Below are positions 25,911-34,571 of a stretch of DNA of 64,000 bases, in pieces (positions within the stretch are counted from its first letter, which is position 1; each line of letters starts with the position of its first letter). The position numbers and the translations under genes were made by a program. The notes under the pieces were generated by a model that did no database searches, was not told the origin of the DNA, and was given only the letters and a program-made list of their open reading frames with translations. The stretch spans positions 248,001 to 312,000 of the forward strand of contig NZ_JIAI01000004.1 of the NCBI RefSeq assembly GCF_000620785.1. The letters run 5' to 3'. The DNA comes from Actinospineispora acaciae DSM 45401. GTDB lineage: Bacteria > Actinomycetota > Actinomycetes > Mycobacteriales > Pseudonocardiaceae.

Positions 25911-27029
25911 ATGAAAGCGCTGCTCGCTGCCCTGCTCGTCGCGCCGCTCGCCCTCACCGCCTGCGCCGCCGGCGACCGCTCCGCTCCCCCGTCCGGAGCC
26001 GTGGTCTTCGGCGTGTCCGCGCCGCTCACCGGCCCCAGCGCCGAGTACGGCCGCCTCTGGCGGCAGGGCTTCGACCTGGCCCTCGACAAGATCAACGCCG
26101 AGGGCGGGGTGAACGGCCGGCCGGTGGAGCTGAGGTGGGAGGACTCGCAGTCCGACCCCAAGCAGACGGTGCCGATCGCGCAGAAGTTCGTGGACGACCC
26201 GGCGATCGTCGCCGAGCTGGGCGACTTCTCCTCGCCGGCCTCGATGGCCGCGTCCGGGGTATACCAGGACGCCGGGCTGGTGCAGTTCGGGTTCACCAAC
26301 TCGCACCCGGACTTCACCAAGGGCGGCGACCACGTCTGGTCCCCGTCGCTGACCCAGGACGTGCTGCAGGACGCCAACGCCGGGTTCGTGTCGAAGTACG
26401 CGAAGAAGGTGTCGGTGCTCTACCAGCAGACGGACTGGGGCAGGGCGGCGTTCGACACGTTCTCGGCCGGGGCGGCCAGGCGCGGCGTCCAGATCGGCTA
26501 CAGCGCGGCGTTCCTGCCCGAGTCCACGGACTTCCGCCCGGTGCTGATCAACGCGCGGGACGCCCGCCCGGACGCGGTGGTGCACCTGGGCTACGGGCCG
26601 GACGGCGCGCTGGTGGTCAGGCAGCTGCGCGACGTCGGGTTCGGCGGGCCGTTCTTCGGCGGGCAGAACACGCCGGAGTTCCTGTCGCTGGCCGGCCCGG
26701 CCGCCGAGGGCGACATCATCACCGGCGCGTTCACCGCCGACGACCCGCGCCCTGAGGTGCGCGAGTTCGCGGCGGCGTTCCGCAAGAAGCACGCCGAGGA
26801 GCCCGGCGACTTCAACGTCTACGCCTACGACGCGCTGGTCACGCTGGTCACCGCGGCCCGCCACGGCGGGGCGACCCGCGAGGGCGTGCAGAAGGGGCTG
26901 TTGGAGACCCGGGAGTTCCCGTCCATCCAGTTCGGCACCTACCGGTTCGACGAGCACCGCAGGCCGGCCGACCCGAGGGTGCGCGAGCTGGTCGTCAAGG
27001 ACGGCAAGTTCGTGCTGAAGGCCGGCTGA
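25911..27029 (+). CDS. branched-chain-type ABC transporter substrate-binding lipoprotein
   Basis: A 372-residue periplasmic-binding protein of the LivJ/Leu-Ile-Val type. A lipoprotein signal ends at Cys18 (ALTAC). The body has GVSAPLTGPSAEYGR near the N-terminus and QKFVDDPAIVAELGDFSS, typical of this fold. The members of this family bind many carboxylated or amide solutes, so branched-chain amino acids are only one possibility. It leads an operon with a fused permease, two ATPases, a hydrolase and an acyl-CoA-dehydrogenase-like enzyme, which points to import and breakdown of one organic solute, possibly a sulfur compound. Confidence 0.9.
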   Translation: MKALLAALLVAPLALTACAAGDRSAPPSGAVVFGVSAPLTGPSAEYGRLWRQGFDLALDKINAEGGVNGRPVELRWEDSQSDPKQTVPIAQKFVDDPAIVAELGDFSSPASMAASGVYQDAGLVQFGFTNSHPDFTKGGDHVWSPSLTQDVLQDANAGFVSKYAKKVSVLYQQTDWGRAAFDTFSAGAARRGVQIGYSAAFLPESTDFRPVLINARDARPDAVVHLGYGPDGALVVRQLRDVGFGGPFFGGQNTPEFLSLAGPAAEGDIITGAFTADDPRPEVREFAAAFRKKHAEEPGDFNVYAYDALVTLVTAARHGGATREGVQKGLLETREFPSIQFGTYRFDEHRRPADPRVRELVVKDGKFVLKAG

Positions 27030-27030
27030 C

Positions 27031-28845
27031 GTGCTCGACACGCTGTTCGCCGGGCTCATCCACGGCAACGCGTACGCGCTGATCGCCGTCGGCTTCTCGC
27101 TGATCTTCGGCGTGACCCACGTCGCGAACTTCGCGCACGGCTCGGTGTTCGCGATCGGCTCGATGGCCGGGTGGTGGTTCATCGCCGAGCGCGGCTGGCC
27201 GCTGTGGCTGGCGGTGCTCGGCGTGGTGGCCGCGACCGGCCTGCTCGGGCTGCTGATCAACGTGGTCGCGGTGCGGCCGCTGGCCAAGGCGCCGCCGATC
27301 GGCGCGCTGCTCGCCACGGTGGCGGTCTCGCTGGTGCTGGACAACCTGGCGCAGCTCGCGTTCGGACCCCGGGTGCGGCCGTTCCCGCCCGCGCTGCCCA
27401 CCAACGACCTGCGGCTGGGCGGGCTGCGCTTCGGCACCTCGGACCTGGTGATGCTGGCGATCACGGTCACCGTGATGGCGGTGCTCGCGGCGTACCTGCG
27501 GTTCGGGCGGACCGGCCGGGCGATCCGGGCCACCGCCCAGGACCCGGAGGCGGCGCTGCAGGTGGGCATCCCGGTGCCACGGATCCAGCACCTGGTGTTC
27601 GTGATCGCCTCCGGGCTCGGCGGGCTGGCCGGGGTGTTCGTCGGGATGTACACCTCGAACGTGTCGCCGACCTCGGGCACGGCGGCCGGGCTCACGGCGT
27701 TCGTCGCGGCCACCCTGGGCGGGCTGGGGTCGATGGTCGGCGCGGTGGCCGGCGGGTTCGTGCTCGGCGTGCTGGAGGCGTTCGGGGTGTTCCTCTGGGG
27801 CGACGGGGTGCGCGACCTGATCACGTTCGGGGTGCTGTTCCTGGTGCTGGTGGTGCGGCCGGGCGGGCTGCTCGGGCGGGTGCCCGCGCTCGCGTCCGAG
27901 CCGATGACCGGCACGTTCCTGTCCGGCGGGCGGGAGATCCGGGTCAGGTGGTGGCAGGCGGCGGTGGCGGTCGCGGTGGCCGCCGCGCTGCCGCTGGTCG
28001 CGGACCGGTACACGGTCACGGTGGGCAGCCAGGTGATGGTGTACGGCATCGTGGCGGCCTCGATGACGCTGGCCTGCGGCTCGGCCGGGCAGGTCACCAT
28101 CGGCCAGGCCGGGCCGATCGCGGTCGGCGCCTACACCTCGGCGGTTCTGACGGTGGTCAGCGGCTGGCCGTTCTGGCCGGCGCTGCTGGCCGCCGGGCTG
28201 GTCTCGGCGGTGGTGTCCGCCGTGCTCACCGCCCCGGTGTGGCGGCTGTCCGGGCACTACGTGGCGATCGCCACGCTCGGCATCGGCACCGTGGCGGTGG
28301 CGGTGATCCGCAACTGGGAGTCGCTGACCCGGGGTCCGTACGGCATCCGGGGCGTCCCGGCGCCGGTGCTGTTCGGCTCGAAGATCAACACGGCGGCGGA
28401 GTTCTACCTGTTGGGGCTGGCGCTACTGGTGCTCACGCTGGTGGTGGTCGGGCGGATCCGGGCCTCGCACCTGGGCACGGTGATCGCGGCGGTCGGCTCC
28501 GACGAGGTGGCGGCGCGCGCCTGCGGGGTGCGGGTGCGCGACTACAAGGCGCTCGCCTACGCGGTCGCCGCGTTCTTCGCGGGCATCGGCGGCTCGCTGC
28601 TGGCGCACCAGTACACCTACATCGACCCGACGATCTTCACCTTCGCGATGTCCCTGCTGGCGTTGACGATCATCGTGCTGGGCGGGTCGGTGTCGCCGGT
28701 CGGCGCGGTGCTCGGGGCGGTGGTGCTGGTCGGGCTGCCGGAGCTGCTGCGGCTCACGCCGGACGTGCGGATCATCGGCTACGGGGTGCTGCTCCTGCTG
28801 GTCATCCGGTTCCGGCCGCGCGGCATCTGGGTGCGGCGGGCATGA
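27031..28845 (+). CDS. fused LivH-LivM permease of a branched-chain-type ABC transporter
   Basis: A 604-residue protein that joins the two permease subunits of a Liv transporter. Residues 1-285 are LivH-like (ALIAVGFSLIFGVTHVANFAHG near the N-terminus, split here by helix boundaries) and residues 310-604 are LivM-like (CGSAGQVTIGQAGPIAVGAY, GPYGIRGV). Each half has 8 or more membrane segments. A fusion fixes 1:1 stoichiometry. The start is GTG 27031, one base after the preceding stop. It overlaps the ATPase gene by 4 bases. Confidence 0.9.
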   Translation: MLDTLFAGLIHGNAYALIAVGFSLIFGVTHVANFAHGSVFAIGSMAGWWFIAERGWPLWLAVLGVVAATGLLGLLINVVAVRPLAKAPPIGALLATVAVSLVLDNLAQLAFGPRVRPFPPALPTNDLRLGGLRFGTSDLVMLAITVTVMAVLAAYLRFGRTGRAIRATAQDPEAALQVGIPVPRIQHLVFVIASGLGGLAGVFVGMYTSNVSPTSGTAAGLTAFVAATLGGLGSMVGAVAGGFVLGVLEAFGVFLWGDGVRDLITFGVLFLVLVVRPGGLLGRVPALASEPMTGTFLSGGREIRVRWWQAAVAVAVAAALPLVADRYTVTVGSQVMVYGIVAASMTLACGSAGQVTIGQAGPIAVGAYTSAVLTVVSGWPFWPALLAAGLVSAVVSAVLTAPVWRLSGHYVAIATLGIGTVAVAVIRNWESLTRGPYGIRGVPAPVLFGSKINTAAEFYLLGLALLVLTLVVVGRIRASHLGTVIAAVGSDEVAARACGVRVRDYKALAYAVAAFFAGIGGSLLAHQYTYIDPTIFTFAMSLLALTIIVLGGSVSPVGAVLGAVVLVGLPELLRLTPDVRIIGYGVLLLLVIRFRPRGIWVRRA

Positions 28846-29684
28846 CCGCCGTGCTGTCCGTGACCGGGCTGCGGCGGGCGTTCGCCGGGGTCGTCGCGGT
28901 GGACGACGTCTCGTTCGAGGTCCGCCCCGGCGAGGTCGTCTCGGTCATCGGGCCGAACGGCTCGGGCAAGACGACCACGCTGAACCTGGTCTCCGGGGTG
29001 CTGCGCGCCGACGCCGGGACCATCGAGCTGGACGGGCGGCGCATCGAGCGCGCCTCGGTCGAGCGGATCGTGGAGGCGGGCATCGCGCGGACGTTCCAGA
29101 ACGGCAGGGTGTTCGCCGGGCTGACCGTCGCGCGGAACGTGGAGGTCGGGCTGCACTCCACGGTCCGGGCGGCCCGCCCGCTGCGGCGGCTGTCGCACCT
29201 GCCGCTGCTGCGCTGGGTGTCGCTGCTGGCCGAGCTGGCGGTGGCGCTGGTGCCCACCCCGGCCGCGCGCCGCGAGCGCCGCCGGCTGGCCAACGAGGTG
29301 GACGCCCAGCTCGCGCGGTTCTCCGACCGGCTCACCTCGCGCCGCGACGACCACGCCTACACGCTGTCCTACGCCAACCGCCGGCGCACCGAGATCGCCC
29401 GCGCGCTGGCGCCCCGGCCGAGGTTGCTGCTGCTCGACGAGCCCACCGCCGGGATGAACCCCACGGAGACCGCCGAGGTGCTCGACCAGCTGATCGAGCT
29501 GAAGGCGGCCGGCCAGGCGATGCTGCTGGTGGAGCACAAGCTGGACCTGGTGATGACGCTGTCCGACCGGGTGCTGGTGATGGACGACGGCCGGCTGATC
29601 GCCCAGGGGACGCCGGCCGAGGTGCGCAACGACCCGGCCGTCATCGAGGCGTACCTGGGCCGGCGCCGGGAGCGGTCGCGATGA
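28842..29684 (+). CDS. ABC transporter ATPase, LivG type
   Basis: A 280-residue ATPase with Walker A GPNGSGKTTT and Walker B LLLLDEPTAGMNP, the LivG pattern. An insertion of about 60 residues between them (residues 105-170) is rich in Arg and Leu, longer than in LivF. The usual LSGGQ signature is replaced by LSYANRR, the short form seen in LivG proteins (LxYGxQR). ATG 28842 overlaps the permease stop. Confidence 0.9.
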   Translation: MTAVLSVTGLRRAFAGVVAVDDVSFEVRPGEVVSVIGPNGSGKTTTLNLVSGVLRADAGTIELDGRRIERASVERIVEAGIARTFQNGRVFAGLTVARNVEVGLHSTVRAARPLRRLSHLPLLRWVSLLAELAVALVPTPAARRERRRLANEVDAQLARFSDRLTSRRDDHAYTLSYANRRRTEIARALAPRPRLLLLDEPTAGMNPTETAEVLDQLIELKAAGQAMLLVEHKLDLVMTLSDRVLVMDDGRLIAQGTPAEVRNDPAVIEAYLGRRRERSR

Positions 29685-30406
29685 CGCCGCTTTTGGAGCT
29701 GGACGGGGTGGACGTGCGCTACGGCCCGGCGCGGGCGCTGGCCGGGGTGAGCCTGCGGGTGGGCCCGGGCGAGGTCGTCTCGTTGCTGGGCGGCAACGCG
29801 TCGGGCAAGTCGACGACGATGCGGGCGATCCTCGGCCTGGTCCGGCCGGCCGCCGGGAGCGTGCGGCTGGACGGCGCCGACATCACCTCGACGTCCACGC
29901 CGCACCGGATCAGGGCCGGGATCGGGTCGGTGCCCGAGGCGCGGCGGGTGTTCGCGCGGATGACCGTCGCGGAGAACCTGCTCGCCGGGGCGTACACCCG
30001 CCGGGGCCGGGCGCGGATCGCGGACGACGTCGAGCGCATGTACGAGCACTTCCCCCGGCTGGCGAAGCGGCGCCGCCAGGAGGCCGGCACGCTCTCCGGC
30101 GGCGAGCAGCAGATGCTCGCGTTCGCCAGGGCGCTGATGAGCAGGCCCCGGCTGATCTGCATGGACGAGCCCACCATGGGCCTCTCGCCGATCTTCGTCG
30201 ACCGGGTGCTCGACGAGATCGCCCGGCTGAACTCGGAGCTGGGCGTCGCGGTGCTGATCGTCGAACAGCAGGCCGAGCTGGCGCTCTCGATCGCGCACCG
30301 AGGGTACGTGCTCGCCACCGGCCGCATCGTCGTGTCCGGGACCGCCCAGGAGCTGCTGGGCGACCCCGCCGTGCAAGAGGCATACCTCGGAAAGGGAGCT
30401 GAATGA
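29681..30406 (+). CDS. ABC transporter ATPase, LivF type
   Basis: A 241-residue ATPase with Walker A GGNASGKST, signature LSGGEQQMLAFARAL and Walker B LICMDEPTMGLSP, the LivF pattern. Walker A carries Asn-Ala where most LivF proteins have Asn-Gly, a conservative change. It overlaps both neighbours by 4 bases and pairs with the LivG-type ATPase under the fused permease. Confidence 0.92.
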   Translation: MTPLLELDGVDVRYGPARALAGVSLRVGPGEVVSLLGGNASGKSTTMRAILGLVRPAAGSVRLDGADITSTSTPHRIRAGIGSVPEARRVFARMTVAENLLAGAYTRRGRARIADDVERMYEHFPRLAKRRRQEAGTLSGGEQQMLAFARALMSRPRLICMDEPTMGLSPIFVDRVLDEIARLNSELGVAVLIVEQQAELALSIAHRGYVLATGRIVVSGTAQELLGDPAVQEAYLGKGAE

Positions 30407-31116
30407 CCGTCAACCAGGTTCTGGCGTTCGACGAACCGGCCGGGCTCGCGCCGAGGGGCACCCTGGTGGTGCTCCCCGGCCGGGGCGAACGGCCGGGGGT
30501 GTACGAACGGCTGGGGCGGCGGCTGTCGGCGGACGCCTACCGGGTCCGGGTCGTGGCGGACGCCACGTCGGGGCTCGACGCCGTTGTTGCTCAGGTCAGG
30601 TCCGTGCTGGAGTCGCCGGAGCGCCCGGGGCCGGCGGTGTTGATCGGCTCGGACGCCGGCGCGCTGCTCGCGCCGCGCCTGGCCGGGGCGGTGGCCGTCG
30701 ACGGGTTGGTGCTGGCCGGGCTGCCGGATCCGGACCGGGGTACGGACGTGGCGCCCGAGGCCGAGCCGGAGCTGCGCGCCTCCTGCCCGTCGCACCAGGC
30801 GCTGCTGCGCGATCCCGAGCGGTTCGACACCGGGACGCTCACCGCCGGGCGCATCCCCGACGAGCTGCGCGAGCCGGCGTCGGTCGCCGTGCCGGTGCTG
30901 GGCCTGCACGGGGAGAACGACGAGGTCAGCCCGCTGGCGTGGGCTCGGGAGCGGTACGCCGCACTGCCCGGGGCAGAGCTGTTCGCGGTCGCCGACGGTC
31001 GCCACGACGTGCTCAACGCCAGCCACCACCGCAGCGTCGCCGCGACGGTGGTGCGCTGGCTGGAGCGGCTGCGGCTGGGCGCCGAGCTGCCGCTGATCAT
31101 CCGGCCGGTCGCGTGA
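30403..31116 (+). CDS. alpha/beta hydrolase with Asp at the nucleophile position
   Basis: A 237-residue alpha/beta hydrolase. The nucleophile elbow reads G-S-D-A-G (Asp84), so Asp replaces the Ser of esterases, as in haloalkane dehalogenases and epoxide hydrolases. The acid is probably Asp173 (HGENDEVSP) and the base His201 (DGRHDVL). It has no cap domain of normal size. It is embedded in the Liv-type operon with 4-base overlaps on both sides, so it acts in the same pathway on the imported compound. The reaction is unknown. An inactive or altered hydrolase is also possible. Confidence 0.8.
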   Translation: MTVNQVLAFDEPAGLAPRGTLVVLPGRGERPGVYERLGRRLSADAYRVRVVADATSGLDAVVAQVRSVLESPERPGPAVLIGSDAGALLAPRLAGAVAVDGLVLAGLPDPDRGTDVAPEAEPELRASCPSHQALLRDPERFDTGTLTAGRIPDELREPASVAVPVLGLHGENDEVSPLAWARERYAALPGAELFAVADGRHDVLNASHHRSVAATVVRWLERLRLGAELPLIIRPVA

Positions 31117-32258
31117 GCGTGCGTGTGGGCGTGAGCGTGACCGTGGGCGCCGATCTGGAAGAGCTGACGTCGACGCTGGCCGCCACCGCGGCGGACTACG
31201 ACAGCACGGGCGAGTTCCCGGCCGTACCCATCGCCGCCGTACACGCCGCCGGCCTGCTCACCGCCACGGTGGCCCGCGAGTACGGCGGCGCGGGCATCGG
31301 CCTTGCCGAGCAGTGCCGGGTGCTCGCCGCGCTCGGCGAGGGCGACCCGTCCGTCGCGCTGATCACCGCGATGACCCTGCTCGCGCACGCCAAGCAGGCC
31401 CGCGCCCCACACTGGCCGCCCGACCTGTACGCGCGCGTGCTCTCCGAGTCGGCACAACGCCCCACCCTGCTCAACGCGGTCCGGGTCGAGCCCGACCTGG
31501 GCTCCCCCACCCGGGGCGGCCTGCCCGGCACCGTGGCCCGCCGCACCGCGAACGGCTGGTCGGTCAGCGGCCACAAGCGGTTCGCCACCGGGGCGGAGGG
31601 GCTGAGCTACTTCCTGGTCTGGGCGCGCACCGACGAGCCCGCGCCGAGGGTGGGCACGTTCGCGGTTCCCGGCGGGAGCGCGGGCATCGAGATCCGCCAC
31701 GAGTGGCGCCAGCTCGGACTCCGCGCCAGCGGCAGCCACGACGTGGTGTTCACCGACGTGGCCATCCCGCGCGAGAACCTGATCGAGGTCCTGGACCAGG
31801 GGGCGCGCACCGAGCCGGACATCAGCGGGATCGCCCTGCCGCTGGCCTCGATCTACCTCGGCGTCGGCCGCGCGGCGCAGCGCTACTTCCACCGCTTCGC
31901 CTGGGAACGGGTGCCGGCGAACCTGGGCCACCCGGTCGCCGAGACCGAGCGCTTCCAGCGAATCGCCGGCGAGATCGAGGCGCTGCTGGCCGGCGCCGAG
32001 GACCTGCTGCTCGGGCTGGCCGGGCGGATCGACGCGGGCGAGCCGGTCGCCGCCACCCGCGCGCTGGGCGCCCGCGCGCTGGCCGACCGCCAGGTCCTCG
32101 ACGCGGTCCAGCTCGCGCTGCGCACGCTCGGCAACCCCGGCCTGAGCCAGCACAACCCGCTGGAGCGCCACTTCCGCGACGTCCAGTCCGCCGCCGTGCA
32201 CGCCCCGCAGGAGGACGTGGCGCTGCGCACCATCGGCCGGGAGGTCCTTCGGACCTAA
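31113..32258 (+). CDS. acyl-CoA dehydrogenase-like flavoprotein (possible SfnB/DszC-type monooxygenase)
   Basis: A 381-residue protein of the acyl-CoA dehydrogenase fold, GTG start 31113 overlapping the hydrolase stop. Middle-domain sequences GHKRFATGAEGLSYFLVW and QLGLRASGSHDVVF match the branch that includes flavin-dependent monooxygenases used in sulfur acquisition (SfnB, DszC). The C-terminus has PLERHFRDVQSAAVHAPQEDVA, where DszC-like enzymes keep H-x-x-x-D. The usual catalytic Glu of true acyl-CoA dehydrogenases was not found. A desulfurising or oxidising role fits the Cys leader peptide upstream, but this is inference. The stop overlaps the convergent GlnH stop. Confidence 0.78.
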   Translation: MSVRVGVSVTVGADLEELTSTLAATAADYDSTGEFPAVPIAAVHAAGLLTATVAREYGGAGIGLAEQCRVLAALGEGDPSVALITAMTLLAHAKQARAPHWPPDLYARVLSESAQRPTLLNAVRVEPDLGSPTRGGLPGTVARRTANGWSVSGHKRFATGAEGLSYFLVWARTDEPAPRVGTFAVPGGSAGIEIRHEWRQLGLRASGSHDVVFTDVAIPRENLIEVLDQGARTEPDISGIALPLASIYLGVGRAAQRYFHRFAWERVPANLGHPVAETERFQRIAGEIEALLAGAEDLLLGLAGRIDAGEPVAATRALGARALADRQVLDAVQLALRTLGNPGLSQHNPLERHFRDVQSAAVHAPQEDVALRTIGREVLRT

Positions 32259-33160
32259 GTCGCGCAGAGCGCCTCGGTGGTGACGTCGGCGCCCGGCACG
32301 TTCTCCGGGCCGAAGCCGAACGGCCTGGCGATGGTGAGCCATTCGCCGGAGCGCTGGACGGCCCGGAGCTGGTCGTTCACCGCGTCCAGGATGTCGGTCT
32401 CGCCGGGGCGGAAGGCGAAGCCGCCGGCCGACACGGACCTGCGGCCGTTGATCACCGGGAAGAAGCCGGCGGTGACCTCGACCGGGGCGGCGGGGTTCGC
32501 GGCCGCGATGTTGCGCAGCGAGATGTTCGTCAGGGCCGCGCAGTCCGCGCGGCCGGTGGCCACCGCGTCGAGCAGCGCCTGCTGGTCGGCGAGCTGTTGG
32601 ATCCGCGCGTCGGGGATGCCGGTGTCGGCGGCGTAGCGGCGCTCCACGGCGCCGCCGAGCACCGCGATGCGCAGGCCCTGGTCGCGGACCTGCTCGAAGT
32701 CGGCGATGCGGCGAGGGTTGCCCCGTGGCACCAGGAACGCGGTGGGGGCCGTGTAGTCCGGGATGGAGAACGTGACCGCCCGGCAGCGGTCCGGCGAGAT
32801 GAACAGCCCGGCCGCGACCATGTCGAACTGCCGGGCCAGGGTGAGCCCGGCGATGAGCTCGCCGAAGTCGACGGTGACGGCCTGGACGCGCGGAATGCCC
32901 AGCCGGCCGAGCAGCACGCGGGCCAGCTCCACCGACTGGCCTGTCGCGTTCCCGTTCCGATCGGTGTAGGCGTACGGCACCTCGCCCGCGATGCCCAGGC
33001 TGATGATGCCGGTCTCCCGTGCCCGGGCCAGCGTCGCGCTGCCCTCCGCGTAGGTCCCGCCGGCGGCGGCGCGACCGCAGCCGGACGCCAGCGAGGCCAC
33101 ACCCAGCGACGCCAGCGCGCCCCGGCGCAGCAGGTCGCGCCGTGTCCACCGGCCGGTCAT
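32255..33160 (-). CDS. glnH: GlnH-like amino-acid-binding lipoprotein
   Basis: A 301-residue extracytoplasmic solute-binding protein of the polar amino-acid family. The signal is twin-arginine (TRRDLLRRG) with a lipobox ending at Cys28 (LASGC). The body has ISLGIAGEVPYAYTDRNGN, FDMVAAGLFISPDRC and GLRIAVLGGAVERRY. No ABC permease or ATPase is next to it. Instead it overlaps glnX by 4 bases and lies near pknG. In mycobacteria GlnH senses aspartate or glutamate and signals through GlnX to PknG, so a sensing rather than a transport role is likely. Confidence 0.85.
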   Translation of the reverse strand: MTGRWTRRDLLRRGALASLGVASLASGCGRAAAGGTYAEGSATLARARETGIISLGIAGEVPYAYTDRNGNATGQSVELARVLLGRLGIPRVQAVTVDFGELIAGLTLARQFDMVAAGLFISPDRCRAVTFSIPDYTAPTAFLVPRGNPRRIADFEQVRDQGLRIAVLGGAVERRYAADTGIPDARIQQLADQQALLDAVATGRADCAALTNISLRNIAAANPAAPVEVTAGFFPVINGRRSVSAGGFAFRPGETDILDAVNDQLRAVQRSGEWLTIARPFGFGPENVPGADVTTEALCAT

Positions 33161-34485
33161 CGGTACTCCCAGATTCGCCTGCCGACCCCGATCGCGGCGG
33201 CCACCGCCGCCAACAGCGCCAGGATCGCGGGGCCCAGGGCGATCCCGGTGAGGGTGGCGTCGGCGCCGCGCACGTCCAGGGCCAGCGCCGTGCGGTCCTC
33301 ACCGAGCGCGGTGGCCAGCGACGCGTTGAGCCTGTCGAAGCTCACCGCGGAACCCTCCGGGTCGGCGCCGGCGGCGGAGGCCAGCGCGCGCGGGCGGTCA
33401 CCGCTCGCACTGAGCGCCCGCAGCCGTTCGTGGGCGTCCCGCCACCCGGTCGCCGCCGCCCGGACCGCCGCGATGCCCCGCGCCGAGGCGGGATCGGCGG
33501 CCGAGGCGGCCCGGTCGAGCTGGCCACCCGCGCCGAGCAGCCGGTCGAACAGCGGGCCGGACTCCTGGTCGGGCCCGGCGCCCTCGGCCAGCGAGCGGGT
33601 CTCGGCGGCGCGCGCCTGCAGCACGGCCACCCGCGCGTCGTCCAGCGCCGTCGTCACGTCGCCGTGCGCGCGGGCCGCGTCCAGCCGACCGGCGGCGACG
33701 AAGGTGGCGGTCAGCCACCACAGCAGCGCCACCGCGAGCAGCGCGGCGGAGGCCAGCAGCCCGAGGTTCAGGATCCGGTTGGTGCGGCGCCGCTCGGCCA
33801 CCCCGACGAAGCCGACGCCCGCGAGCGTGACCGCCGCCACGATCACCACCACCAGCGGAAACGCGCTCGCGCCCCGGTAGTTCGCGGCCAGCGCGGCCGC
33901 CTGGCTGCGGCGCAGCTGGTCGGCGGCGGGCAGCAGGGTCGTACGCATCAGGGCGGACGCGGTGTTCAGCGTCTCCCGCGCGCTCGGCTGGCCGCCCTGC
34001 GCGCGGGCGCTCTCCACCAGCGCGGTGTAGCGGGGCAGCTGGCGGGCGAGCAGCTCGACGTCGGCGGCGTCGCGCCCGCCCGGCGGGAGCAGCCCGGCGG
34101 CGTGCACCAGCCGGGCGGCGGCCCTGGACACGTGGTCGTCGTAGCGCGCCCGAACCGCCGGGGCCTCGCCGCCGGAGCCACCGGAGCCGCCGGAGACGAA
34201 GCCGCTGGACGCCATCGCGTCGGCCTCGTTCAGCGAGCGGTACAGCTGGGCGGAGTCGGTGTTCAACGCCGCGACCCGGGTGCCGCCGGCGCCCAGCGCG
34301 TCGCGCCTGTCGAGCCCGGCCAGCAGGCTCACCATCGCCGTGGCCAGGCAGGCGACGACCAGCAGCGCGCCGACCCGCCACAGCCGGTCCGGGGTGGTGG
34401 TCCCCGAGGTGAGCGTCCGCCATCGGGGTGACACCGCCCGTTCCGGCGTGGCAGAGCGCCCATCGCGGGCAAGCGTCCGGGTCAC
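33157..34485 (-). CDS. glnX: GlnX-like four-helix membrane protein
   Basis: A 442-residue membrane protein, GTG 34485 start (VTRTLARDGR). Four membrane helices (about residues 37-57, 196-218, 228-253 and 415-436) enclose two extracytoplasmic helical domains of about 140 and 160 residues. The same plan is known for mycobacterial GlnX, which couples the binding protein GlnH to cytoplasmic PknG. The gene overlaps glnH (ATGA) and is divergent from the coiled-coil gene that precedes pknG. Assignment rests on topology and context, not on a recognised motif. Confidence 0.75.
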   Translation of the reverse strand: MTRTLARDGRSATPERAVSPRWRTLTSGTTTPDRLWRVGALLVVACLATAMVSLLAGLDRRDALGAGGTRVAALNTDSAQLYRSLNEADAMASSGFVSGGSGGSGGEAPAVRARYDDHVSRAAARLVHAAGLLPPGGRDAADVELLARQLPRYTALVESARAQGGQPSARETLNTASALMRTTLLPAADQLRRSQAAALAANYRGASAFPLVVVIVAAVTLAGVGFVGVAERRRTNRILNLGLLASAALLAVALLWWLTATFVAAGRLDAARAHGDVTTALDDARVAVLQARAAETRSLAEGAGPDQESGPLFDRLLGAGGQLDRAASAADPASARGIAAVRAAATGWRDAHERLRALSASGDRPRALASAAGADPEGSAVSFDRLNASLATALGEDRTALALDVRGADATLTGIALGPAILALLAAVAAAIGVGRRIWEYR

Positions 34486-34571
34486 CTGTACACCCCCGGG
34501 GTGAGGGTAAAGCGTGCGACTCGGATCATCCAACCGGCGCGGAGATCCGCTTCCGGTTGCACGAGCGGCCA

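Noticed and set aside
32255..33160. GlnH-like protein as part of an amino-acid ABC importer
   Set aside because: No permease or ATPase gene is adjacent, and the gene overlaps the GlnX-like membrane gene next to pknG, which fits a sensor.
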